A stretch of DNA of 64,000 nt from Pelobacter propionicus DSM 2379 (GCF_000015045.1 NC_008609.1:1541001-1605000); one strand, 5' to 3'; shown: positions 1-9,372, counted from the first letter of the stretch. Numbers and translations: made by a program. The notes: a model not told the origin generated them from the sequence alone.

Positions 1-763
1 CCACGGTCTTGTTGCGTAGATAGTCGGTCTTCTTGACCTTTCCGGATCCCTTGGTGTAGAGGCTCTCGGTCAGCTCCAGGGTCACTTCCATGCGGGTGAG
101 GGCGTCCCTGCCGATCTGGAGTAGCTCCCTGGCAAGCACGGCGCCGTAGTAGTAGCGGGTGGTGTCGTAGACCACCTGCAGGTCGCTGCGGCGCGCCTCT
201 TCCCTGGCAGCCTTCATCCCCTGCTCGGCCTGGCGGACAACGGCGCTGACCTGGCCGCCGGTGTACAGCGGCAGGGTGGCGTTCAGACTGACAACGAAGT
301 TCTCCCTGTCCATCAGCTTGACCTTCTGTTCGGGTATCTTGTAGCTGCTTGCCGGTATGGAGATCGGCATCGGTCCCAATGGCGTTGTTGCGGTCATGGT
401 GGATGCCGGCATCTGGAACGTTTTTGCGGGAAAGATGAAGTTGGGATCCTCGTCCATGATGCTGTAGTTGGCTTTGGCGTTGATCTGGGGCCAGTAGCCC
501 GACAGGGCCTGGCGGTGCTGGGCCTCGGCGATCTCGATGCCGTAGCGGGAGGCCAGCCTGGAGTGATTCTTTTCCAGGGCCAGATCGATGCACTGCCCCA
601 GAGTCAGGGCGCCGGTGCCCGGTGTGGCTGTCGTGGGGGCTGGAGTTTGCGCGTCTCCGCTGGCCTCCTGCGCCCAGGCCGTGGCAGCGCCAAACAGCCA
701 GCAGACAAGGGTGCAGAGGAACAGCGGCCGCAGTATCCGGGCCGGTGTCATTTTCGCCTTCAT
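1..763 (-). CDS. TolC-family outer membrane efflux protein, N-terminal part (runs off the window)
   Basis: This is the N-terminal part of an outer membrane channel of the TolC/OEP family, which serves tripartite efflux pumps or type I secretion. The start is the ATG at 763, with an AGGAG-type site just upstream. The first ~32 residues form a signal peptide ending near AWAQEA. After that come the family's usual opening, LTLGQCIDLALEKN, and long helical stretches rich in Arg, Glu and Ala. The reading frame stays open to the window edge, so the C-terminus and any pump partners lie outside. Substrate cannot be inferred. Confidence 0.85.
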   Translation of the reverse strand, partial: MKAKMTPARILRPLFLCTLVCWLFGAATAWAQEASGDAQTPAPTTATPGTGALTLGQCIDLALEKNHSRLASRYGIEIAEAQHRQALSGYWPQINAKANYSIMDEDPNFIFPAKTFQMPASTMTATTPLGPMPISIPASSYKIPEQKVKLMDRENFVVSLNATLPLYTGGQVSAVVRQAEQGMKAAREEARRSDLQVVYDTTRYYYGAVLARELLQIGRDALTRMEVTLELTESLYTKGSGKVKKTDYLRNKTV

Positions 764-896
764 GGGGACTCCTTCTCGCGGGACAGAGCCTGGCTGGCGG
801 GATCCGTCATCTCGATGGCAAACAGGTTGTGGAGGTGCGTGTTGCTGGAAGAAATGTCGACTGGCTGGAGTGTTGGCGGATCTTGCCGACGGGCGT

Positions 897-1289
897 CTAC
901 GGGACATCCACGTCAAGGGCCTGGCGGAAGGCGGAGCAGACGGCGGCGAATTCGGTCTCGGCCCGATCCAGCAGGGCCGGCGCGTTGTCAAGGGTCTTGG
1001 CCCGTCCGAGCTGTTCAAGGGAGGAACACTGTTCGGAGAGCGTCGTTGCGCCAAGGCTCATGCTGCTGGATTTGAGGGCATGGGCCGCGTGCATGAGCGC
1101 CTGCCCGTCCAGCGTGGCGACAGAGTTCCTGATTCCCTGCATGAGTTCCGGCGATGAGCTGAGGTAGAGGGACATCAACTGCTTCCGCAGGTCCGGTTTT
1201 CCCGGTTGCTGGAACATCTTCATGCTGTCGAGCACGCTCCAGTCGATGGCTCCCGGCTGGGTGGAAACTTCCGGATCATCATGCTGCAT
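897..1289 (-). CDS. Histidine phosphotransfer (Hpt) domain protein
   Basis: A 130-residue stand-alone Hpt protein that would carry phosphate between a hybrid kinase and a response regulator. The motif HALKSSS around residue 70 matches the HxLKG(S/A)S phosphorylation site, with His70 as the likely phospho-acceptor, inside an all-helical sequence of typical length. The frame extends 18 bases further to a GTG at 1307, but the AAAGGAGCG ribosome site lies between that GTG and the ATG at 1289, so the ATG is preferred. No kinase or receiver is adjacent, so the partners are probably encoded elsewhere. Confidence 0.85.
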   Translation of the reverse strand: MQHDDPEVSTQPGAIDWSVLDSMKMFQQPGKPDLRKQLMSLYLSSSPELMQGIRNSVATLDGQALMHAAHALKSSSMSLGATTLSEQCSSLEQLGRAKTLDNAPALLDRAETEFAAVCSAFRQALDVDVP

Positions 1290-1554
1290 GGCGGTCGCTC
1301 CTTTCACGGATGTTCCTTTCCTGCAAAATATAGTAGTTATTCGGTTCTGAAGGCGGATACTTTAGAGCAAATCCGCCCCTGCCGGAGGTTAGCGTGCCTG
1401 ACGCTTCCTGACGAAACCGAGGCGTCGGCCTCTTTTCGGTCCCGAAAGCGGCTGTGGCGCAATGAATCCGTGGTACCATCTGGGGGACCGGGCGTCGTTG
1501 CCGCCACAGGCTCCCATGCTGGGTACATCCATTCAGGGAAAGGAAGAACCGACC

Positions 1555-2142
1555 ATGATCAGAGGAAGCGAGACACGTAAAGCGGATTATCCCATTGACC
1601 CCCTGTTTCTTGACCGCTGGTCGCCGCGCGCCATGTCCGGCGAGGAGATCCCTGAGCAGGAGCTGATGCTGCTCTTCGAGGCGGCGCGTTGGGCGCCATC
1701 GGCATACAACAACCAGCCCTGGCGGTTTCTGTACGGCAGGTGGGGGAGTGAGCAGTGGCCGCTGTTCTTCGACCTGCTGGTTCCGGGGAACAGGGTCTGG
1801 GCAAAAAACGCAGCGGCACTGGTGCTGATCGTGTCCAAGACCACCTTTGACCACAACGGCAAGCCCTCCATCACCCACTCCTTTGACTGCGGCGCAGCCT
1901 GGGGGGGTCTGGCCCTTCAGGGCACACTCAGGGGCTATGTGGTGCACGGCATGCAAGGGTTCGATTACGAGCGTGCCAGGGTGACACTCGCTATTCCCGA
2001 CGACTTCCGTGTGGAGGCCATGGTTGCCGTGGGCAGGCCGGCTCCCCGGGAAACGCTGCCCGACGAGCTTCAGCAGCGCGAGGCTCCCAGCGACCGCAAG
2101 AAACTGGCGGAGACGGTCTGTGAGGGCAAATTTCGTTTCTGA
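1555..2142 (+). CDS. Nitroreductase-family protein
   Basis: A 195-residue FMN-dependent nitroreductase-like protein. Members reduce nitro compounds, quinones or flavins with NAD(P)H in the cytoplasm. The N-terminal RWSPRAMSG and EAARWAPSAYNNQPWRF segments match the FMN-phosphate-binding region of the family, and a second conserved block lies near FDCGAAWGGLALQ. The ATG at 1555 follows GGAAAGGAAG; the frame is open further upstream but without a ribosome site. It is followed by a terminator hairpin and stands as a single gene. The physiological substrate is unknown. Confidence 0.85.
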   Translation: MIRGSETRKADYPIDPLFLDRWSPRAMSGEEIPEQELMLLFEAARWAPSAYNNQPWRFLYGRWGSEQWPLFFDLLVPGNRVWAKNAAALVLIVSKTTFDHNGKPSITHSFDCGAAWGGLALQGTLRGYVVHGMQGFDYERARVTLAIPDDFRVEAMVAVGRPAPRETLPDELQQREAPSDRKKLAETVCEGKFRF

Positions 2143-2145
2143 ATG

Positions 2146-2181
2146 CCATGCTCCCGCCCGCTCGGGGGGGAGCATGGTTTT
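2146..2181 (+). terminator. Rho-independent terminator after the nitroreductase gene
   Basis: Perfect 10-bp stem CCATGCTCCC / GGGAGCATGG (2146-2155 with 2168-2177) followed by TTTT, three bases after the stop codon. Confidence 0.75.
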
Positions 2182-2193
2182 CGCTGCCAGTAT

Positions 2194-2229
2194 GGACGGA
2201 CGGCGCCGTAACTACGGCGCCGTCCGTCC
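2194..2229. repeat. Perfect 17-bp inverted repeat with 2-base centre
   Basis: Positions 2194-2210 are the exact reverse complement of 2213-2229, separated by AC. The arms contain GGACGG and GGCGCC. It lies between the nitroreductase terminator and the MFS gene. No T-run follows on either side, so it is not an obvious terminator. It could be a protein-binding palindrome or an mRNA-stability hairpin. Confidence 0.8.
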
Positions 2230-2338
2230 GCTGCCAATGAATAAATATACCCTCCCTGCCGGCAACAGGGCTTGAGCCTTTTCATGATTTGCGCTATTGC
2301 TTGTGGGTAATGCAGATCCTCCGGCGAAAACCTGAACC

Positions 2339-3589
2339 ATGAACGACCTCTCCCTTTCTCCCTCCGCAACCGGCCTGGGCCAGATCAAGAGCGGCAGCGG
2401 AACCTACCACCGCGCCAACCTGGCCTTCTTTGCCGCCGGCTTTGTCACCTTCGTGACTCTCTACGACATGCAGCCGCTGCTGCCGGAGTTTGCCCGCGAG
2501 TTCAGGGTCTCTCCTGCCCTGAGCAGCCTGCCGCTCTCCGTGGCCACCGCCACGCTCTCCATCGCCATGCTGTTCGCCGGCACCCTGTCGGAGACCCTGG
2601 GCCGCAAGCAGGTGATGACCGCCGCGCTTTTCTTGAGTTCCCTGCTGACGATGCTGACCTCCGTCTGCCACGATTTCGGCGCCCTGCTTGGGCTACGGCT
2701 CTTGCAGGGGGCGGTGCTGGCCGGGCTGCCGGCCGTGGCCATGGCCTACCTGAGCGAAGAGATGGAGACCTCGGCGCTGGGGGCTGCCATGGGACTCTAC
2801 ATCAGCGGCAATGCCGTGGGAGGCATGGCCGGTCGGCTCTACACCGCGGCGGCCACCGACCTGTGGAACTGGCAATCGGCACTGGCCAGCATCGGCGTCT
2901 TTTGCCTCGCCCTGAGCTGCTTCTTCGTCAAGAGCCTGCCCCCTTCCCACCTGCGTAAGCGCCCCTTCGAGTTCCGCTACCTGTTCAGCTCTCTTGCCAG
3001 GCACCTGGGGGACCCGCTGCTGCTCTGCCTCTACGGCATAGCATTCATGGTGATGGGCAGTTTCGTGACCCTGTTCAACTACCTCACCTTCCGGCTGCTG
3101 GCTCCCCCCCATGGCCTCAGCCAGAGCCAGGTCAGCCTGGTCTTCCTGGTCTATCTGCTGGGCTCCCTGAGCGCCTCCCTGGCGGGGCGGATGGTGAACC
3201 GCTTCGGCCGCCGGGCCATTATCCGTGTTTCCCTGCTGGCCATGGCCGCCGGTGTGCTGGTGACCCTGGCCGGCTCGCTGTTGGGGATCGTTAGCGGGGT
3301 GGGCATATTCACCATCGGTTTCTTTGGCGTCCATTCGGTGGCTTCCAGTTGGGTGGGGAGACGCGCCTCAACGGCCAAGGCCCAGGCCTCGGCCCTGTAC
3401 CTCTTCTTCTATTATCTGGGATCGAGTATTTCCGGGACAGCTGGCGGGATATTCTGGCTGCATTGGGGCTGGTGGGGCGTGGTGGGGCTGATTGTCCTCC
3501 TGGTGCTGCTGGCTATGATTCTGTTGGTGCCGCTCTCCCGGTTGCAGGGGAGGGGTGGGGCGGGGGCCGAGAAGTGCTCTCCAATTTGA
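2339..3589 (+). CDS. MFS transporter, YnfM/arabinose-efflux type
   Basis: A 416-residue inner membrane major facilitator transporter with about 12 hydrophobic segments. The GTLSETLGRKQVM loop after TM2 matches the MFS signature G-x3-D/E-x2-G-R-K/R, and a related loop (GRMVNRFGRRAI) follows TM8, as expected from the duplicated halves. The hydrophilic N-terminus is about 28 residues. Its closest characterised look-alikes are YnfM/AraJ-type drug or sugar exporters. The gene is monocistronic: terminator and inverted repeat upstream, convergent xdh-family operon downstream. Substrate unknown. Confidence 0.88.
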   Translation: MNDLSLSPSATGLGQIKSGSGTYHRANLAFFAAGFVTFVTLYDMQPLLPEFAREFRVSPALSSLPLSVATATLSIAMLFAGTLSETLGRKQVMTAALFLSSLLTMLTSVCHDFGALLGLRLLQGAVLAGLPAVAMAYLSEEMETSALGAAMGLYISGNAVGGMAGRLYTAAATDLWNWQSALASIGVFCLALSCFFVKSLPPSHLRKRPFEFRYLFSSLARHLGDPLLLCLYGIAFMVMGSFVTLFNYLTFRLLAPPHGLSQSQVSLVFLVYLLGSLSASLAGRMVNRFGRRAIIRVSLLAMAAGVLVTLAGSLLGIVSGVGIFTIGFFGVHSVASSWVGRRASTAKAQASALYLFFYYLGSSISGTAGGIFWLHWGWWGVVGLIVLLVLLAMILLVPLSRLQGRGGAGAEKCSPI

Positions 3590-3606
3590 AAGAGGGGGGG
3601 TGACGA

Positions 3607-4449
3607 CTAACGGAGCCCCAGCAGAAACCGCTCCAAAAGCCCCAGGGCCACGTCTCTGCGGTACTCCCGGGTGGAGCGCTGGTCGTCGATAGGGGTGATC
3701 AGGGGGGCGTAGCAGGCCTTCACCTGTTCCACTCGCCCGGGTAGGTGTGCCGCCTCTGTCCTGGCCAACAGGGCCTCGGCCTCCCGGTTCCTGACCACGG
3801 TGGGAGCCACCGCACCGAAGGCAACCCGTACCTCCTCAACCCTGGGGCCGCTTATCCTGGCCACGACATACAGGGAGAGCTTGGCAATGCTGTTGGCGCG
3901 GCGGCCGGCCACCTTTTCGAACAGCAGGTGGGTGAACTGTGCCAGGGGGATATGGATGCGGGTGAGGATCTGGTCGTCCTCAAGTATCGTCCTGCCCGGC
4001 CCGCCGATGAAGTCTGCCACATCCACCTCTTCCGTGTGGGAGCATGATCGCAGCTCCAGGCGGGCGTCCAGGGCGTAGAGCATGGGCAGGCTGTCGCCGG
4101 CCGGCGAGGCGTTGGCGATATTGCCCCCCAGGGTGGCGATGGCGCGGATGGATGGGGAGGCCATGCGGCTTAAGGGGAGCCTGACGTAGTCCGGGACGGC
4201 GGGATGGCCGAGTATCTCCCCCAGGGTGGCGCAGGCGCCGATGCGGAGCGTGTCACCATCGGCACTGATGTTCCGCAACTCCTCAATATGGCCGATCATC
4301 AGCGCCGGAGCGGGCAGGGCAGGGGGGATGCCGCTCCAGCTGCGGTGCCTGACCATCAGGTCGCTGCCGCCGGCAAAGAGGGTCGTCATGCGGCTGCCCC
4401 GAATGTCCAGCGCCTGCTGCAGGGTCTGTGGTCTGAATGCTCCTACCAT
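3607..4449 (-). CDS. FAD-binding subunit of a xanthine dehydrogenase-family molybdoenzyme
   Basis: A 280-residue subunit of the CoxM/XdhB type, which passes electrons from the Fe-S centres to FAD and then to an acceptor such as NAD+. The segments ATLGGNIANASPAGD and LFAGGSDLM match the two FAD-contacting loops of the VAO-type fold, and a CO-dehydrogenase flavoprotein C-terminal domain follows. It is the third gene of a minus-strand operon and overlaps the Fe-S subunit gene by 7 bases, implying translational coupling. Confidence 0.9.
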   Translation of the reverse strand: MVGAFRPQTLQQALDIRGSRMTTLFAGGSDLMVRHRSWSGIPPALPAPALMIGHIEELRNISADGDTLRIGACATLGEILGHPAVPDYVRLPLSRMASPSIRAIATLGGNIANASPAGDSLPMLYALDARLELRSCSHTEEVDVADFIGGPGRTILEDDQILTRIHIPLAQFTHLLFEKVAGRRANSIAKLSLYVVARISGPRVEEVRVAFGAVAPTVVRNREAEALLARTEAAHLPGRVEQVKACYAPLITPIDDQRSTREYRRDVALGLLERFLLGLR

Positions 4450-4919
4450 AATCCGTCCCCCTCTTGTGCCGCCAGCATGATTCCATCCACGATCATGTTA
4501 TACCCGGTGCAGCGGCAGAGATTCCCCGTCAACCCCTCCCGCACCTGTTCTTCCGTGGGATGGGGAGTGCGTCGCAGCAGGGCCTCGGCGGCCATGACCA
4601 TGCCCGGCGTGCAGAAGCCGCACTGCACGCTCCCGGCCCGGGCAAAAGCCTTGCTCAAGACTGCGAAACGCTCCGTCTCCCGGTACCCCTCGATGGTCAG
4701 CACGCTCTTTCCCTCCAGGGAAGCCGCCGCTATCAGGCAGGCGTTGACCAAGTGCCGGTCCAGCAGCACGGCGCAGGCCCCGCACTCCCCTTCGCCGCAC
4801 CCCTCCTTGGTTCCGGTGAGCCGCAGGTCATCCCGCAAGATGTCCAGCAGACGCCGCAGGGGATGGGTGGTGATGGTGACGGTTTTGCCATTCAGCTCAA
4901 AGGTAACATCAATCAGCAC
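4443..4919 (-). CDS. [2Fe-2S] subunit of a xanthine dehydrogenase-family molybdoenzyme
   Basis: A 158-residue iron-sulfur subunit (CoxS/XdhC type) binding two [2Fe-2S] clusters. The N-terminal plant-ferredoxin-type cluster is seen as CGEGECGACAVLLD. The C-terminal four-helix cluster domain is seen as CGFCTPGMVMA and NLCRCTGY. All eight expected cysteines appear to be present. The gene overlaps both neighbours (11 bases with the molybdopterin subunit, 7 with the FAD subunit). Confidence 0.93.
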   Translation of the reverse strand: MLIDVTFELNGKTVTITTHPLRRLLDILRDDLRLTGTKEGCGEGECGACAVLLDRHLVNACLIAAASLEGKSVLTIEGYRETERFAVLSKAFARAGSVQCGFCTPGMVMAAEALLRRTPHPTEEQVREGLTGNLCRCTGYNMIVDGIMLAAQEGDGLW

Positions 4920-7053
4920 GTTGCATTGCCTCCCGTATCAGTTCCGGCGTGACCGGCAGCTGGCGTAGGTCGCGGCCGATGGCGTTTTGCACCGCCAAGG
5001 CCAGGGCCGGCGCTGCCCCGATCAGGGTCAGTTCACCCAGGCCGCGGGCGCCGAAGGGGCCGTCGTCAAAGGGGTTGTCGATCAGCCTGCTCTCGATCCT
5101 GGGGACGTCAAGGGCTGTGGGGATGAGATAGTCGGCCAGACTGGTCTGCTGCAGCGCGCCGTCTCTCGTGGTAAGCCGCTCCATGCCGCCGTAGGCCAGC
5201 CCCTGCACGAGGCCCCCCTGGATCTGGCCTCGCACGATGGTGTCGTCGATGGGCGTTCCGATGTCGTACGTCGCCCAGGCCCCCAGCACCTCGACCTGGC
5301 CGGTGACCGGGTCCACCTCCACCTCCACCAGGTTGCCCCCCCAGGAATACTCCGGATAGGCGTTGCCCCTGAACGTGTCGTTGTCCCAGCTCAGGTGGTC
5401 GGGGAAGTGGAAGACCCGCTGGATATCGCAGGTCTCCTCATGCCACCTCTCCTTCATCTCCCTGGCCGCATCCTGGAGCAGTTTGCCCACGATCACGACC
5501 GTGCGTGAAGCCACCGTGGGGCCGGAGTTGGGGCAGTGGTCGCTGTCGGGATAGTCGTGCCGGATCCGCTCAATGGGGATCTCCAGGGTGTGGGCCACGA
5601 TCTTGCGCAGGGTAGTCAGCACTCCCTGGCCGATCTCGGCGCTGGAAACGAAGATCTGCACGCTGTCGTCGGCGTATTTCTTCAGCCGTACCCTGGCCCT
5701 GATCAGCAGATCCTCGCCACTGCCGGTGAATCCGCAGCCGTGGTAGAAGAAGGAGCAGCCGATGCCCCGCAGCATGCCTGGCCTCCCCTCTGCCCGGTGG
5801 CTCCGTTTCTCGCCATATGAGGAGATGCGCTCCAGGGTTTCGGCGATCTCATCCAGCCGTATGTCGTAGTGGAACTCTCCAGCGGTGGAGGAGCTGTCCC
5901 CCCGGTGCAGGAAGTGGCTGCGCCTGAAGGCTATGGAATCAAGCTTCAGGTTGCGGGCGATGTTCTCCATGTGCATCTCCACGGCGAAGAAGGCCTGTGG
6001 CCCGCCGAAGCCGCGGAAGGCGCCGCTGACGATGTTGTTGGTGGCATATGCCGTTCCGCTGATCTTCAGGTGGGGAACATCGTAGACGCCGTTGCTGGAG
6101 AACATCATCCGCTGCAGCACCACGCTGGAGAGCCCGGCATAGGCGCCGCCATCGGTCTTGACATCGATTTCCCGGCCGATGATGCGGTTGCGTGCATCAA
6201 GGTAGCTTTTGATCCTGATGATGGCCGGGTGCCGCTTGGTGGTGCAGAGCATGTCCTCATGGCGATCGAAGACCAGCTGCACCGGGCGTCGCGACTTGAT
6301 GGCGGCCAGGCCGGCATGGACGCCGGGTAGGGATGGGTACTCCTCCTTGCCGCCGAAGCCGCCACCGGTGGGGAGCTGGATGACCCGCACCCGCTCATCC
6401 GGCCACCCCAGGGCCTGCATGAGCGCCTCCTTAACATAGTAGGGGCACTGCATGGAACCGGAGACCGTGATGCGTCCCTCCTCGTAGACGCCGATAAAGC
6501 CCTGGGTTTCCAGATACACGTGCTCCTGGTAGCCGGTGCGGAATTCGTCCTCGAAGACCCGTGCGGCCCGGGTTATGGTCTGGGAGATGTCTCCCTTGCC
6601 GCATTCGTAGGAGACGAAGAAGGGTTTGTCGCCGCAGATGAAGTTGTCCGTGGCCTGTTCCGCCTCGGCGATGCTCAGGATGGGCGGCAGATCCTCGTAG
6701 CTGACGCTGATGCGGCTGAGCAGTTCCAGGATGGTTCCCTTGTCGGGACCCACCACCAGCAGGATCGGCTCGCCGATGTAGTTGACCAGATCCCGGGCGA
6801 AGAATGGCTGGTCGTCGTACACGATGGGGACCAGGTTCCTGCCGGGTATGTCGCCGGCATCCACGGTATAGTACCCCTCGGGAAGGGGGGGGACGTGGAT
6901 GGAGAGTATCCTGGCTCTGGCCCTGGTTGAACGGAGGGTTTTGGCGTACAGCAGGCCGTCGTATCTCCTGTCAGCGCAGAAGTCCGCCCTGCCGGAGATC
7001 TTCTCGTTGAAATCAAAACGCCTGATGGGGCGGCTTATCGGTTCCAATGGCAT
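4909..7053 (-). CDS. Molybdopterin-binding catalytic subunit of a xanthine dehydrogenase-family enzyme
   Basis: The large subunit (about 714 residues from this start) of a CoxL/XdhA-type hydroxylase that inserts water-derived oxygen into an aromatic heterocycle or related substrate. GGGFGGKEEYPS matches the molybdenum-cofactor-contacting loop, and ARGLGELTLIGAAPA near the C-terminus carries the conserved active-site Glu of the family. The start is uncertain. AGGAGG ends two bases before the ATG at 7053, which is tight, while a TTG at 7047 has ideal 8-base spacing. The frame is open to 7182 without a good ribosome site. The substrate cannot be read from sequence; purine, nicotinate and others are possible. 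The operon is large subunit, Fe-S, FAD. Confidence 0.88.
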   Translation of the reverse strand: MPLEPISRPIRRFDFNEKISGRADFCADRRYDGLLYAKTLRSTRARARILSIHVPPLPEGYYTVDAGDIPGRNLVPIVYDDQPFFARDLVNYIGEPILLVVGPDKGTILELLSRISVSYEDLPPILSIAEAEQATDNFICGDKPFFVSYECGKGDISQTITRAARVFEDEFRTGYQEHVYLETQGFIGVYEEGRITVSGSMQCPYYVKEALMQALGWPDERVRVIQLPTGGGFGGKEEYPSLPGVHAGLAAIKSRRPVQLVFDRHEDMLCTTKRHPAIIRIKSYLDARNRIIGREIDVKTDGGAYAGLSSVVLQRMMFSSNGVYDVPHLKISGTAYATNNIVSGAFRGFGGPQAFFAVEMHMENIARNLKLDSIAFRRSHFLHRGDSSSTAGEFHYDIRLDEIAETLERISSYGEKRSHRAEGRPGMLRGIGCSFFYHGCGFTGSGEDLLIRARVRLKKYADDSVQIFVSSAEIGQGVLTTLRKIVAHTLEIPIERIRHDYPDSDHCPNSGPTVASRTVVIVGKLLQDAAREMKERWHEETCDIQRVFHFPDHLSWDNDTFRGNAYPEYSWGGNLVEVEVDPVTGQVEVLGAWATYDIGTPIDDTIVRGQIQGGLVQGLAYGGMERLTTRDGALQQTSLADYLIPTALDVPRIESRLIDNPFDDGPFGARGLGELTLIGAAPALALAVQNAIGRDLRQLPVTPELIREAMQRAD

Positions 7054-7369
7054 CACCTCCTGATCTGTGCCGAAGGGCACTGGATGTGGTGGATCGCTGT
7101 GCATGGGGCTTTTTTTGGAGAAGGGTGCGTGATTGCCTGATTCAGGCACCATAGCAGAAAGCTCTTCCCCCGTCATCCGCAAAGGATTTCTCCTGGCGCG
7201 CCCGTTCGGCGGCCTATTTGTCCGGCAGGCGGAACATAGCGCGCTGCTTTGGCCGGAACTGAAACGGGAAGCGGGAATGTGCGTCGGACAGGCGTTACCT
7301 TCGTTTTTTTTGTGTCATTTTACCGCGTTGAATGTATAGTCACACAACTGTGCGGGAGGTGGGCTGGAT

Positions 7370-7948
7370 ATGGGACAAATCATACAGAATCTGCTCATGT
7401 TTTACGCGTTGATGGAGTACTCCTCCGACTCCATCGTGTTCAAGGAATACTTCAGGGATGAAAAGGGCGGCTTTACGGGGGGGCAGTTCGTCTCTGTCAG
7501 CAACGAAAAGGCCAGACACTACGGATTGACCGCTGCCCAGATGAAGGGGAAGACCGACCGGGACCTGCTTCCGCCCAAGGAAGCGGCCAAATCGCTGTGC
7601 GACGACTTGTGGGTCATGACCAACAGGCGTGCCATCCGCGATATCCGCGAAACGATCACCCATCCCGACGGCAAGAGCGTGTCGGTGTCCGTCACCAAAT
7701 TCCCCTGGTTTGACCAGGGTGGAGACATTTTTGGCGTGATCTGCGTTGCGCGCGATATTTCCAGGCGTGTCGAGGCTGAACAGCAGTCGGACCAGTTGAG
7801 CGAATTCATGGTACGAGACCTGTTCAAACCGCTGGCAGCCCTTGGCCGACGCATGGAAAAACTCGAATCATCCGCGGAGAATGACCGGATCAAAAAGGAG
7901 TTTTCGCGTATTCTGGCTAAACTGAAGCAGAAGGTCGGCAGCTCGTAA
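7370..7948 (+). CDS. PAS-domain sensor protein without an output domain
   Basis: A 192-residue protein with one PAS/PAC domain (about residues 12-130). The sequence between FVSVSNEKARHYGLT and GDIFGVICVARDISRR follows the PAS core and PAC end typical of sensor kinases. A charged helical tail (residues ~135-190) resembles a dimerisation helix but has no H-box and no kinase domain. It may therefore act by protein-protein contact, possibly with the coiled-coil protein encoded next. GGGAGG lies about 10 bases before the ATG. Confidence 0.7.
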   Translation: MGQIIQNLLMFYALMEYSSDSIVFKEYFRDEKGGFTGGQFVSVSNEKARHYGLTAAQMKGKTDRDLLPPKEAAKSLCDDLWVMTNRRAIRDIRETITHPDGKSVSVSVTKFPWFDQGGDIFGVICVARDISRRVEAEQQSDQLSEFMVRDLFKPLAALGRRMEKLESSAENDRIKKEFSRILAKLKQKVGSS

Positions 7949-8104
7949 TGGCGCCGGCCCACACACCGCTTCCCGATTTCATCCCGCTCCTCGGCCGCCA
8001 AGGCGGATGGGGGGCGCGACTCCGTCATAAGCCGGCCACCGGTTCCGCGGCCAGCATGGCCGGGAACGGTCTGTTCCATACCCCGCATGAAAGAGGTCTG
8101 CCCT

Positions 8105-8467
8105 ATGCATGATCGACCCCGTGAAACCGTTTCGACACTGCAAACGAACGATGTGGAGGAACTTCAGGCGGTGCTTACGATCAAGAATCAGTTGATACAG
8201 TCGCTGACCTACGAGCGCGATGACCTGGAGCAACGGTTCAAGGAGATCGGTCAGAAATATCTGGACCTGCTGGGGCGCCACGAGGCTCTGCGCCAGGAAG
8301 TGGCGCGCATGCCCAGCCTGGAGGAACTGGTGAAACTGCAGACGACGATCATGAATCTGGAACAGCAACTCAAGCTGTGCAGACGCAGGGCAGGCGCGCA
8401 GCCGGTCTGCGACAACCGGAGTGTGGGGTGCGATACCCCGCAGATGGAGAGTACGGACAAGGCCTGA
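8105..8467 (+). CDS. Coiled-coil protein of unknown function
   Basis: A 120-residue, highly charged, almost entirely helical protein. Residues ~14-95 show heptad-like spacing of Leu and Ile (EELQAVLTIKNQLIQSL, then LEQRFKEIGQKYLDLL). The tail is Cys/Arg-containing. The ATG at 8105 follows AAAGAGG with 8-base spacing; the upstream in-frame ATG at 8087 overlaps that ribosome site and is less likely. It lies between the PAS protein and the DeoR regulator on the same strand. I do not recognise a family. Confidence 0.6.
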   Translation: MHDRPRETVSTLQTNDVEELQAVLTIKNQLIQSLTYERDDLEQRFKEIGQKYLDLLGRHEALRQEVARMPSLEELVKLQTTIMNLEQQLKLCRRRAGAQPVCDNRSVGCDTPQMESTDKA

Positions 8468-8556
8468 GCCGGGCCATTACCAGGGCCGGAGACGGGATAC
8501 ATGCCGGAGGATGAACGCTTTTATAGAAAAAATCGTAAAGGACAGACAACGGAACC

Positions 8557-9372
8557 ATGGACATAGCCGGAAACAGTCAAACGTCCCCCCCCTACGAGAA
8601 CAATAATCTGCTGCCGGCTGAGCGGCATCTGCGCATCCGGGAACTGCTGCGGGAGCGGGTCACCATACGGGTTACGGAATTAAGTGAAAAGCTGGGCGTG
8701 TCGGAGATGACCATCCGCCGCGACCTGGAGGCGCTGGAGCGACAGGGGGCTCTGGAGCGCACCCATGGCGGCGCGGTGTATCGCCATGAGCGCGTGAGCT
8801 ACGAAAACGGCTATGAGAGCCGCCTGAAGGAATTTGTGGATCTGCTGGACCTGGTCGGTCGCAAGGCCGCCTCCCTGATCGCACCCAACGATTCGATCCT
8901 GCTCCATTGCGGCACCACGGCACTGCATCTCCTGCGCTACCTGGATCCGGAGATGCCGGTCAGGATCTACACCAACAACATCGGCGCCATCGACGAGGTG
9001 CGGGGTAAAAAGGCGGAACTTGTGCTGCTGGGGGGAGAACTCCGGCGGGACTCCAACTCCCTGGAGGGGCCGCTGACAATGCAGATGATCCGCCAGATCC
9101 ACCCCACCAGGGCCTTTCTTGCCGCGGACGGGATCAGCATGGCTGAGGGCATTACCAGCTCCTGCTTTGCCGAGGCTGACTTTCAGCGGGCCATGATCGA
9201 GCAGACCAGGGGGCAGGTCGTTGTCATGGCCGGCAACGGCGCATTCGGTCGGGTTGCCGAGGTACAGGTCGCTCCCCTGGAGCGGGCCGACATCCTGATC
9301 CTTGACCGCACCCTGCCCAGGGAACCCCTGCGCGACCTGGAGTTGCTGGGAGTCCAGGTGCTGGTTGCCTGA
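8557..9372 (+). CDS. DeoR/GlpR-family transcriptional regulator
   Basis: A 271-residue repressor of the DeoR family. The N-terminal winged helix is clear: ELSEKLGVSEMTIRRDL as the helix-turn-helix, then LERTHGGAV, the family signature. The C-terminal sugar-phosphate-sensing domain starts around residue 90 (GRKAASLIAPNDSILLHCG, with the TTALHL loop). Family members usually sense phosphorylated sugars and control catabolic operons. No sugar operon is adjacent, so the target is unknown. The ribosome site is weak. Confidence 0.88.
   Translation: MDIAGNSQTSPPYENNNLLPAERHLRIRELLRERVTIRVTELSEKLGVSEMTIRRDLEALERQGALERTHGGAVYRHERVSYENGYESRLKEFVDLLDLVGRKAASLIAPNDSILLHCGTTALHLLRYLDPEMPVRIYTNNIGAIDEVRGKKAELVLLGGELRRDSNSLEGPLTMQMIRQIHPTRAFLAADGISMAEGITSSCFAEADFQRAMIEQTRGQVVVMAGNGAFGRVAEVQVAPLERADILILDRTLPREPLRDLELLGVQVLVA

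Noticed and set aside
1279-2175. Long minus-strand frame opposite the nitroreductase gene
   Set aside because: Shadow of the real gene: no ribosome site, low-complexity translation, no family features.
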